This document shows, one piece after another, positions 23,151 to 33,500 of a DNA stretch of 64,000 nucleotides. The stretch covers positions 6,310,001-6,374,000 of the forward strand of contig NC_060238.1 of assembly GCF_021155775.2 (NCBI RefSeq). Reading direction: 5' to 3'. Position 1 is the stretch's first letter. Every line of letters starts with the position of its first letter. This DNA is from Neodiprion pinetum (lineage: Eukaryota; Arthropoda; Insecta; Hymenoptera; Diprionidae). The position numbers and the translations under genes were made by a program. The notes beneath the pieces are model-generated. The model was not told the DNA's origin. It did no database searches and saw nothing but the letters and a program-made list of their open reading frames with translations.

Positions 23151-25673
23151 ATATACACATATACACGCATATACACACATAACCAATTTTCAACCCAGTC
23201 AGGGGTGCAGGAAGGAGGTTGGAAGAATTTGGGAGAGGGACAATTATTTTTACGTCAAAAGCAGGCGAACGTTAGCCGACTCTCCGTATATAACCTACCG
23301 GTATATTATATACAATATCTAACACATAGAGGCGAAAGGCACGAGGCTTAGCCGGCTTAAAGGATGTGCGTAAAAGGTACCGCGTGCTAAAAATATATAA
23401 ACAGTCATAAATTGATGAAATTATTGTTATTTTACAACCCGTAAATATACACACCGATAAAAATGTCTTGTCACTGTCCTTGCCTGGGTATTTTCATTTG
23501 TTCACCGTAACAAAAAAAAAAAAAAAATAATCAATACATGTGTCAATCTTTTTGGTGATATGATTATTCGTAATAAATTTTCTTTGAACCTTAGCGATAA
23601 TTTGATGTTAATTATGCAATACAATGTTGTCGAGCTTCTATTTAAATGAAACAACAAATGTGTTCGAACTGAATCATCAGAATTAACATTGCGATCACCA
23701 TAAAATGTAATATTTGAAAACTGTAAACACACTGAACAGTTGCTTTTGCCACATTATCTTGTAATATTAACAATGTTTAAATCGTTTTTGTAACGGTATC
23801 GAATATTACTATAAATTTTCAGTAAGCATAACAAGTCAAATTTCATTTAACGTAGATTCGTGTGCTTTATACATCTGTTGTAAAGATGTGTGCATATCAG
23901 TAGATAACGAACCTCAGACCTTCAGCGTATGGATAACGAAATTCTCTATTTTTGCGTAATTCGTTTGCCTCGCCGCATAGAAAACGGTGCATTTTTATTT
24001 CCATTGTTTTGAATAATCTCATGCATTTGATTATTTCTCGTATTTTTTATTTTCTAGTGTTTCTTTCTTTTTTCTTTTTTTTTTGGTTTTTTTTTTTTTT
24101 TGCATTTCGGCTGGAAATTTCAATTTTGATTGCTTTTGTATCGACGCGTCTCGTTTGCCTGGAGGGACTTTAGTGCTATGCTGGATTTTCGGACTACGTC
24201 TGCTCGAATGAAAATACCTGCGTTTTGTATCAACGAATTATTGGAAAAAAAGTTTAAAAAAAAATTATCGTTCGCATATATGCCGCACAAATTGCATGTG
24301 CACGCACACTGAGTGTAAAATTTTTGACGGATATTTGAGTATTTCTATTATTGAAAAATTATTATTTTACTAAACTCTTTTTTCAATCGTTTTACGATGA
24401 TTCGATTACTCAGCTTTTGCAATTGGACGTTTTTTTCTTTTTTTCTTCTTTCAACAAATCGACGAAGACTTTCGAACGAATCGTTTTTCGATTATTCAGC
24501 TCAAGACTAATTAATCGAAGTCTACGATTCTGTGAATCGCATAAATCTTACTAGAAAGATAACCGCTCTTTTCCTGCCTTCACAGCTAAAGATCTTTATT
24601 GATAAAAAAAAAAGTTTTTCCTCCTTTTGTTTGTCGTTCATCATTCGGAATACCCGGTTGAGTTTGAGGCCGGAAAACCAGGATAAAATATTTGAACCCA
24701 ACCTCTCTTTCCTCGTTACGTAACGCCTAACAAGTCTTACGTTTCTTAAACAGCCTTATATCGACTTTTGCACGTTCTGACCTCGAGGAAAACGGTATGA
24801 ATTAGCCTGAAAATTTTATGACACGTTTGAATGTGAATAACTTTGTGAACCATTTTTTTTTTTTTTTTTTTCTCCCAATCGATTTGTCAGGGAACATTCT
24901 AATAATTTTGCAAACATATTACATGTATAGACAGTTTTACACATGTGATTCGAATTAGAGTTACTTAGAATGTATAAGAGAGATAAAAAAAAAAAAAACA
25001 AGATTAATAACGACAGTTATAATAAATATATTCCATCTCTACAAACAAATGAAAATACAATTTATTGTCTTTCGTCGAAAAAAATTTTATAGATATTTCA
25101 TCTTTCGTTCTCTTTCATTTTTTCGGAACACATTTTACTGTGTCTAGAAACAAATTATTAAAAGATTTTTCAAAATCATATCCTTCTGATAGAAAATTCG
25201 ATTGTTTAATAATATTCGATCCCATTTCGGTAGAGTCTCTTTTTAATGAGGCTTGAAAATATTTAAGTAGTATTGTAGGTGAGTATTTGATAAAATTGTA
25301 TCTCTCACTGTAATTTCGGGAATAATTAAGATATCTTACAAATATATACGAGAGTAAATTAGTGAAAGTAACATACGCTTTTGGAAACTAATGGAAAGTG
25401 TTGAATTTTTTTTTTTTAAGATTTTCATGTATCCAGTACTTGTTGGTAATAGTCTTCTTGCGTTCCTATTAATTTTCTCGTCCACCGTACGGTGTCTTCA
25501 ACGAAATATTTAGATTTATCATTTAAATTGAATGAAATTCTTTGTCTCTTATTCGGCGCATTAGAATCACCCTGTAATTAAATAGATCATTCTGACCTCG
25601 ATTATTTGTGATTTGAGCTATAAACCAAACAAACTTTCGCACAAGTACAGTATCATTTCGATGTTCGGCTGTT
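23151..25673. other. AT-rich stretch with many homopolymers, no gene seen
   Basis: Poly-T/A runs at 23511-23527, 24078-24100, 24855-24871 and 24987-24998. The word AGAATCACCCTG near 25565 reads CAGGGTGATTCT on the minus strand, like a DNA-transposon end, but I found no partner. Confidence 0.4.
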
Positions 25674-26271
25674 GCCAGCGCGGGGCGTAGTTGAGGTTCC
25701 GAATTTTAAAAGTTCCGAAAGCGCCTAATTTCAAATCATTTGGTGGCGAAGCTCAAAGTAACGAGATCAAACTTACGAATCAAAAAAATTTCAAACGGAT
25801 AGATACCCGATGACTTAACGTTTGGAAATGCAAAATTCTAAAAATTCAAGTTACGACAGAACAAGGTTCCAAAAAATGAAGTTCTAATGGAGCGAAACAT
25901 CAAAAAATAAAGTTTCGATAGAGTGAGTTTCCGAAAATTACAATATGGGTGGGTGTAAAAATATCATAAATCAAAGTGGTGAAATTTCGCTAGCCAGAAA
26001 TGAACGGAAATAAAAATTTTAAATCATTCGGAAATTTTTGAATTATCTCATTCTCGGACTTTCGGAACTTTGACTTGTCGCATTTTGTCGTTTCGGAATT
26101 TTTCCCTTTCCGAACTTCAAGCGTCGAGTTTCGGACCATTCGAAACTTTGATGTTTCGTCCAAAGTTTGATTTCCTCGCTCCTAGTTTCGCCCAAAAAAA
26201 AAAAAAAAAAAAATCGGAATTCGGCGCTCTCGGAATTTTCAAACCCGGAATTTCCACCCCGCCCCTCTGGC
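25674..26271. mobile_element. Fold-back element rich in TTCCGAA words (family D)
   Basis: The left end GCCAGCGCGGGGCG and the right end, read on the minus strand (GCCAGAGGGGCGGGG), are inverted. Inside, GGTTCCGAATTTTAAAAG and AAATTCCGGGTTTGAAAA pair, then CCGAAAGCGCC with CCGAGAGCGCC. Both arms contain many loosely periodic TTCCGAA/TTTCGAA words, so pairing can slip. A run of 18-19 A (26194-26212) interrupts the right arm. A single arm of the same family lies at 56821-57068. No coding; frames at 26070-26382 on both strands are translated repeat. Confidence 0.72.
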
Positions 26272-26800
26272 GCATCGTTAAATCTTCATGTCGAAGGTTT
26301 CCGGCGGCGTCAGATAGGTACAACAGTCGCGTCTATATCTCTGTGCCAAAATCTCGCGGGGCAAAGTGAAGAGGGGAGATGAATGAGGACGGGAGAAAAA
26401 AGTATGCGGGACAGAGCAGCTCTGCGCGAGTGGTGGAAGGAAACCGAAAAAAAAACAACAAAAAAAAAAAAAGAAACTCGAAGGTCCCGGAGCTTGACGT
26501 TTGGCGCGTAAAATCGTGAGAGGTTCATGGCTTTCGGGAAATTGGTGCCCCCTACGTGCGCATTGCTATTCCGGATGGGTCGCCCAGGGGCGAAGGAAGC
26601 TTCGCCAAGGTTTCAAGCCTCGCCACCGAGCCGCGGGGCTACAAACCGCAAGGAGACAGAGAGCCGGAGAGTGGAAACGAGGCGATATCGAAGGAAACCC
26701 GGGAGACAGCTTTTTATTCGAGGAAACTTTTCGATCCTGGAAAGTCCACGTTGTAGGCAGGGCCGCTCCTGCCACTAAAGGATCAACCGAAAGGTTTCAT
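26272..26800. other. GC-rich island without recognised gene
   Basis: It is markedly richer in G+C than the flanks, with three overlapping plus frames (26501-26806, 26527-26778, 26556-26756) and one minus frame (26566-26775). All are Arg/Gly/Pro-rich and none has a domain. Simultaneous openness of several frames is expected from few AT-type stops. It could be a promoter region or conserved non-coding DNA. Confidence 0.25.
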
Positions 26801-27189
26801 AAATAATATTACGACTTTTGGTGTATGGGTTACATTACAGAGTTAACCGTGCCCTAGGGCTTAAACATGTGCATGCGTGGATATGTATACCTCATTTTAT
26901 GCGTGCAAACATTTACAGCTCACATCACACGTAGATTATATATATATATTTTTTCCTTTATTTTGGGATTTCGTCGCGCTCACCCCTACTAAAGGGAATA
27001 GTGAGTTCTTCCTTCTGAAGTTTATCAATTTATCTGTCGAAAATCGTTTAATTTCTCTCGAATTGAATTCACTTTGCGTATTGTGTATGGAAAAAAAAAA
27101 CAACAACAAGTATTAAATATGTGAAGCAAAACTGAAACCCTATATTTTTTCTATGTATAAATCTAGCTCTGATTATTCCTTAGTAATTG
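26801..27189. other. AT-rich stretch, no gene seen
   Basis: Contains a TATATATATA run at 26937-26950 and a 79-codon plus frame without motifs. Confidence 0.4.
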
Positions 27190-27747
27190 TTTTTCTTTTG
27201 ATATTCTTCAAAAGTAATCACGTTATATAGGAAAAATATCAGGATAAAACCAAATTATTTTCCGACATTTTTATTTTTTTTTTTTTTTATTTTTTAGATT
27301 TAACAAGATTGTTCATTTCTTTAACGCTGTATATTATAGAGAAATTTCTTCTGGCTATTCTGTACGAAATTTCAATGCTCTACAAAAAAGAACCGATGTA
27401 ACATTTTCGTAAATCAGATCGTTCGAAGGATCAGTTTTTTGCTGATAACGTGATAAATATTAGGCTTGTGAAAATTTTACAAGATATCCTTCTCGTAGAG
27501 CATTAAATTTCGTACCGAATAGCTGGGGGATTCTGTATTTTTTTTTTTTTTTTTTTATAAAATACAGTTTTAAAGTAATTAACGGTTTTCTTAAAAAAAA
27601 ATTCAAATGCATTCATATTTACGTACAAAATGCGATTTCTTGGCGTGGCATGTTGGAGTTATCGTAAATTTTTTTGGATTTGGCGTGATCTTTTTCCATA
27701 TAATATGATGATTTTTTGGGGGTGAGACCCAAATGAGAACGACCCTA
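27190..27747. mobile_element. Fold-back element, AGGGTCGTTCTCATTT end (family A-like)
   Basis: Pairs between the arms (left plus / right minus) include GGCTATTCTGTACGAAATTT / AGCTATTCGGTACGAAATTT, AATGCTCTAC / AATGCTCTAC, TTTAACGCTGTATATTATA / TTTAAAACTGTATTTTATA, and farther out TTATATAGGAAAAATATCA / TTATATGGAAAAAGATCA. The loop is at about 27420-27460. The right end reads AGGGTCGTTCTCATTTGGG on the minus strand, close to the family A end; the left end is eroded and its limit is approximate. Two long poly-T runs sit inside the arms. No coding. Confidence 0.65.
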
Positions 27748-28215
27748 TTATACATATACCTAATGGGTTTGATTTTTTACTTTTTAATTTTTTTTTTCCT
27801 GTCTTCGTTCCATCGTCTAATTTACTTTCATTTTTTGCTGATACTTAACTTGGTTGCAGGAGTTTGGTTCACCGAATATCGAAGTTTTTAAAAACCTTTT
27901 AAATTACAAGATAGTCGTACGTCAAGTATTTATCAAATTATATGTTAGGATACATTGCTAAGCCTCAAAGATCTCTGCAAAGATATGCGACATTCCATGC
28001 CAACTCGATCAACGTCGGATCCTCACAATTTCTGATTTTGTTCAACATTTTTCATGCAACTGCCGCAACTCCAAAAGAGTAACTTAATTTCTTTTGTTAG
28101 ACTTTTCTTATAGTAAATCTGTTCTAATCCTACTTTTTGAAATCGACATGTATTTGGCCGTAATTTAACAATCTGAAAGAAATCTCAGAAATCTTGTATC
28201 AGATATCAAAATTTC

Positions 28216-28364
28216 CAATATTTTGGGAGATGTACACAATTTCAAGAATTACCGAGTCATTATGATTTGTTACACAGTATAATTATAGCTTGTATTAGAA
28301 AAAATACTCGGTAATTTTCTCGGTAATTTTTGAAATTGCGTATATGTGAACTCAAAAATATTAC
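28216..28364. repeat. Small inverted repeat, about 45-base arms
   Basis: CACAATTTCAAGAATTACCGAGT on the left (split here: CACAATTTCAAGAATTA + CCGAGT) pairs with CGCAATTTCAAAAATTA + CCGAG on the minus strand of the right side, and the outer AATATTTTG words also pair. The right arm carries a duplicated TCGGTAATTTT. It may be a small MITE. Confidence 0.5.
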
Positions 28365-28699
28365 TATTCAACGTGTTTTTAAAAAGAAAAATTCATACCA
28401 AAGAAAGAAAATGACAGTTTGATCAATGAGGGCATTTGAGAAACTGATAAAAAATTCGTAAAATTTGAGGGTTCAAAACTGTACGATTGCGCGTAAAAAT
28501 TAACTTTTACGCTCGTAATCGGATTCCTTGGTCTGATAAATACTTGAAACTCATGCTTTAAAAAGTAAATATTTACCTTGGACACCAAAAACATTGAATT
28601 ACTTTATAACGCCTTGGAAGTTGACAGGTTGATCAGCGTCTTATCGTTTCCAATAAAGCGATTGTAGAATCGTTTGGAAAATACGAGAATAGTCTGCAG

Positions 28700-28925
28700 C
28701 TGTGATAATACAACAGAAAAATATGGTGGCGGGAGTTTGTCTCCAGGCTTGAAAACCCCTCTCAAAGCAGCGGCGCGTTTCGCTCGGCGACTATCCGTTA
28801 TCTCGAAAACGAGGTTCCGCGATTCCTCTCGTAAAAATAAAAAGCCTACTCATATTCGTGGGAGGGGTTGAAAATATCTGGTTTGGGTGAAGAAGGCCCG
28901 TCGCAGGTTCGCCGAAACCGAATAA

Positions 28926-28958
<33 letters not shown>

Positions 28959-29440
28959 TTGAAAAGCGGGGGTAAAAGACAGGAAGAAAACTCGTTGATA
29001 TCCTCGCACATTACCATAGCGGTATAACACTTTTATCCGATTTCCGCCCCGCCAAATCAATACTTGACACACGGATGCCAATTCTCCGACATAAAACTAA
29101 TGACGCGCCAATACTTCGAACCATCGGCAAAAAGACGCCAGGCGTCGCGGCGCCGAAACCACGAAGCGTCGCTGCTCGAGCTGCACCCTCAGGGCTTACC
29201 GCACGCCACCCTTGGAGCTCGGCCACCGTAGGGTGAACCTGGGACCTGCGGCCGATCAGAGATCCGGCCGTCCCACCTGAACCCCGGCGATTCTTCCCTC
29301 AAAGTTTGCGATAAAAGTTAGAGCGAAAGACAGATTGAGCCAAGAGCCTGGATACCCCTTTATTTCACCCCTTCGCACCCCGAATCGACCCTCTTTCTTA
29401 GCTACGGGTCTTTGAGAGGCTCCGCGTTTGCCGAAAATCG
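28700..29440. other. GC-rich island with a (GA)n tract
   Basis: Richer in G+C than its surroundings, with a GA microsatellite at 28932-28958 and dense CpG words (for example 29138-29160). Open frames on both strands (28674-28871, 28791-29081, 29011-29226) have no recognisable domain. Composition would suit a promoter or CpG-rich conserved block. Confidence 0.25.
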
Positions 29441-29549
29441 ATACTTATTTTTCTTTTGTAATCTTATCACGACGCAATAGTTTGTACGGTGTTCATATTA
29501 TTGTTGTACTTTTAAGCTGCGATGATATATTTGTCAAAAAAAAAACTCG

Positions 29550-29979
29550 CACTGAGAAAAATTTCATTTGTCGTAGTAACTGGAAAAGTTCAGTAAAACA
29601 GGTATCGTTAAAAAAAAACTGTTTGAATATTGTTGGAATTACGAAAAACGAGGTACGCCTAACCATTTTGCGATATTGTCGATCTTTTTTTGGTAATTGA
29701 AACGCAAAATCAGTTTTTGAGGTTTACTTCACTTTTTTAGTTGAATAAGGCTTTAACGTCAATTTATTGTTGCACAGGCATTAAATTTTCGCAACGGTTA
29801 CAAGAAAATATAGTAACAGTGATCGTAATGTGAAAGAATAGCAACGGATACTAGAGTTTCTGGTAACAGCTAGAAAACTAATTTTCATTTTCTACCTGGA
29901 ACTATATTTTTCGATTTTGGTAAAAAATGAAAATAGTTAAGGACCGAGCGGTAACCGGCACTAAAAATTTCTCTCAGTA
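29550..29979 (+). mobile_element. 430-bp MITE family B, copy 2
   Basis: It starts CACTGAGAAAAATTTCATT and ends AAATTTCTCTCAGT. It matches copy 1 (6970-7395) in the same orientation through nearly its whole length, differing mainly by single substitutions and a longer A run near 29610. The flanking TA seen at copy 1 is not kept here. A 90-codon frame ending at 29700 is read-through into the element. Confidence 0.88.
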
Positions 29980-32469
29980 CGGATAGTAGTGAATAAAATT
30001 TTAGGAATATCTATGCTTGGTTCTAGAAAACTCCAACAGATTTTTATAAATTATTTTCTGCAAACTCAAAGAATCGATCAAGTCACAGCTGCGATTGTTT
30101 TTACATTTTTTACACAATTCGAAATTATTGGTAATTATGAGTTGTGAAAACCGTGATTGAACAGTTATACTTTCATGCTTTTTATTTACATCCGTGAGTT
30201 TTCAATATCGAGCATAAAATATTGTAGTCCTAAATTGCGAGCAGGTTTCAAAATCATTCGGCAACATCAAGTGATTACTCTTCACATATAAGATGATATT
30301 TATACACTACGCTTCACGTTACATTCAATAAGCGTTTCTCCGAGTTTTCGATGGTGTAGAAAACTCAGAAATCACGATTAAAACATCAATTTTCTGTTAT
30401 TTTTATCCTCAAACTTTACGAACAGCGCAATTCAAATTCAGAATCAAATTCAAACCGATAGATTCTGATGAAATTTCATGCCGCATCTGATAGTGTTTTC
30501 GGGCTCTTTATTTCTTTATTTCTATGGATTTTTTGACATCCATAAGAAAAGCAAGTTACTCGACATTTTTCCCAAGCTGTTGACACTTTCCGAAAACTTT
30601 GACATCTTAGCGTAAAATGATCGGAAACAATCCCAACATAATTATGAATATTCACAAAATTCGTATCAAGTAAAATGTCGAGTGAAATTGAAATTGTGAA
30701 TTATTTTACGAAACTTTCAACGCTGTAGAAAACTGTTTCCTAATTAGAAAAAAATCCCCTTGACCTGGCAGCATACGAAATTCAGAAAACATAAAAAAAG
30801 AACTTGTTAATACTCACAAGGAATAGCCCATACAATGAAACCTGTAACTTTAAACCTGAGCGCATATAACCTCTTCTCACAGCGCGCTCTCCTCGGAAAC
30901 AATTATCCTGTAAAACACGTCCCGCGAAAACTTCATTATAAACCTCACCTCTCGAATAAATCCCCTCGTCTCTAATCCAGCTGGGCATGTACGTACTGTT
31001 GAGGAAAAACACTCACCCATGAATATCATAACTTTGCGAAACCAGTTTTCTCCAAAAGCGTTGAGACCCTTTGTTTCAATACACGAAGTACTCGTATAAC
31101 CGTAATTAGTGATTTATATCGGTGGTAAAATTTCATGGATTAAAAAAAAATATACATATTTTGAAGTTTGTAGTTCACCATCACTAGTTTACAAGTAATT
31201 CGCTCGCGTGAACGAAGAAGATATTTCAAATATTACGCATCTATAAACGAAGACGTAAAAATTAACATAAACTGTCTTAGGAACTCTTGCAACGACATAT
31301 TTGAGTTGTTACGCGATAACTTCCAACACTCACCAGTTACTGAAAACTATTCAAACCACGACGAGATTTATACAGTAGAAAATATAGTTCAGTTAAAATT
31401 TTTCCACGGACAAAATGGGGTAGTACTTAAAATTTATCGAGTGAAATTCGCTTCTATATGAATTATAAATTTATTTCCATACCGAGATAATCCTGGAACG
31501 GTTGAAGCTGAAGAATTTTTGCAGAATCTTACAGTATTTATAATTTCAAGTAGATATAGGTAACGTATTCTGCAACGGTTGGCACTCAAGCGTAAAACAC
31601 CGCTCAGCAGACTTGCTTCTTAGAAAAAAAAAAAGATGGACGAAAACAGGAAAACTAGGAAACGAGCTGCGTAGTATGCCAGAAAAGTGAGGATCAACAG
31701 AGAAACAAGTGTTGAAGTTCTAATGAGTTTTTACACCAACCAATCAAGGATTCAATTACAGACTTTCTCGGACTTTCAAATTTTGTGGACAGCTTGAAAC
31801 TTATGTTCTTTTTCGTAAGATAGGAGACGTATTTCATTGATGGATGAGCCTAATTAGTACCTAGTATACTCTTTAGTCTATACAAATAAATAACAAATTT
31901 CAAAGTGTCCAACATTATTTATGGATCAAAGATTACAGATGAAAAAACAATATTCTTATTTTTATCCCTACTAATTGATGGTAGCGATCACTTAAGTTTC
32001 ACCGTCATGTTGTGTAATTTTGCTCTGATGCTAACGGTGAAATTCAAGAGTAACGTTTGTACGTTTCTCGGTTCAGAGAATGAAATTGACTCACTTGATT
32101 CAAGGTAATAAAAAGAAAAGTTATTCATTAGGCGTGATCAAAGGTTACGATCACAAATAGTACAAAGGTGCTCTGATTTTGCTGAACGCCAATTTTCAAA
32201 CAGTGAAGTGTATCAATCAGTATCAAAGCTTCTCTTCTCTTCTCACTAGAAGTCGGTTTTTGCGAACGTATGGGGTGTTGGAATAGATTTGAAGCAACAA
32301 ATTGACTATAAAAGAATTTTATAAAAATTTATCACAATTATGAACGTCATGTGGATTCATTGAATGGGGATAGGCAAAACACGGAATCGTGTTTGAATGG
32401 ATTTTGCAATGGTCGTGACGTATTAACGTCATTAGTCTGATCGCTCTTATATTGCTGTTATCGCGCCCC
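29980..32469. other. AT-rich stretch, no gene seen
   Basis: Nothing beyond short frames and A/T runs. A 76-codon minus frame at 30782-31012 has no motif. A 16-base inverted pair (TACTCGACATTTT near 30557 and its complement near 30672) is too short to call. Confidence 0.4.
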
Positions 32470-33050
32470 GACTGTGAGCATTGTTGTTATTTTGTCATTG
32501 TCATTATTACGATTTCACCCCATGGCCCGTCAATAAGAGTTTGGGGATGGCACCTCGGACGTTTAATTGCGTCTTTATGAGTCGCCCGATCAGCAGGGTC
32601 ACCGGTTCGCTCATCCCATCGCCGTTTCTCCCACCCTACGGTTCACCCCTGCAAGTTCGAGGCGAGAAGCGCTGACAACGAGCCCCAGTTAAAACCGTTA
32701 TTACCACAGGATGAGCCCATATTCCCTCGTAATATCTCTGCAGAGCGCTTCTTGCATTATTAACTAGCGTAAATGCGAATCCCGTGTCACCGAGGGCTGC
32801 AGACCTGCCCGCTCGGTATGGTCGAGCACTTTTCGCGCGAGCCTGGAAGGCCACCTTAAACGCCGGCGAATATTCACCTAAGTGTCGGAAATATCTCGGA
32901 GACACTCGGGGATGCGTCATCCTTAATAAAATATCACCTCCTCCCCCCCCCCCCCCCCCCCCCCAAAGCCCTTCTCCAGCGGGTACCACGCAACGTTTCT
33001 CATACCTCCTTAATTCACCTTTAACCTTAAAGCTGCCCACTCTTGGTTCT
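32470..33050. other. GC-rich island with a 22-base C run
   Basis: The run of 22 C at 32943-32964 lies inside the 134-codon minus frame (32636-33040), where it gives poly-Gly, and inside the plus frame 32784-33068, where it gives poly-Pro. Neither product has a recognised domain. The stretch from 32480 to 32900 is low in repeats and GC-richer, as conserved blocks or promoters often are. Confidence 0.25.
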
Positions 33051-33074
33051 CATGCTTCATTGTCTTAAAATTAA

Positions 33075-33190
33075 ATGTTCAGCCGGCAGACTCCGTCGAT
33101 AACGTCATTGCGAATGTTCGATCGGTACACTCCGTCGGTAACGTCACTGTGAATGTTCAACCGGTGGACTCCGTCGATAACGTCGCTGAA
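33075..33190. repeat. 39-bp tandem repeat, about three units
   Basis: Units of the form ATGTTC(A/G)-(C/T)CGG--(G/C)ACTCCGTCG-TAACGTC. The period is a multiple of three, so the minus strand stays open and reads D-V-(I/T)-DGV-(H/Y/C)-R-(L/S)-NI per unit. Confidence 0.8.
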
Positions 33191-33261
33191 TATGGATGGC
33201 AAATCATTCTCGCTACCAGAAAACGTTGTCAATGCCATTTCAGCCGATGGCGAAGTCATTG

Positions 33262-33500
33262 TAATACGTATATTTGATGTGAATCTAACACTATCTTATA
33301 TCAATCTAATACTTTTATTTAATGTGAATATCGTGCTACGGCAACTCGCAATGTAATAGTGTCTGACATCAACCTGATTTTGTCGAATGACAATTCACCA
33401 TTTATGTTTGATATTAAAGCGACACTGTCTGATGTCAATCCAAGACTATGTGACGTCAAGATAACACTGACCGATGCCAATGTAACAATGTTTGCAGAGA
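33262..33500. repeat. 21-bp imperfect tandem repeat, about 11 units
   Basis: On the minus strand the better units read (G/A)T(T/G)(G/A)-(T/C)TTGACATCAGACAGT-like. The best-kept block is 33425-33490, with four 21-base units. Because 21 is a multiple of three the minus frame 33319-33519 stays open as seven-residue units (VTLASVS, VILTSHS, LGLTSDS and so on). Units decay outward. A short block of the same type, with AGTGTTAGATTGACAT, occurs at 57860-57925. Confidence 0.65.

Noticed and set aside
23089..23351. Cys-Val-rich frames
   Set aside because: Translation of the (GT)n microsatellite.
29428..29700. 90-codon plus-strand frame
   Set aside because: Its C-terminal third is read-through of MITE copy 2; the same residues can be read from MITE copy 1.
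30557..30690. 16-base inverted pair around ACTCGACATTTT
   Set aside because: Pairing does not extend beyond the short words; such pairs are expected by chance in 64 kb.
32636..33068. Frames with poly-Gly or poly-Pro
   Set aside because: Both strands are open across a run of 22 C, and neither product resembles a known family.
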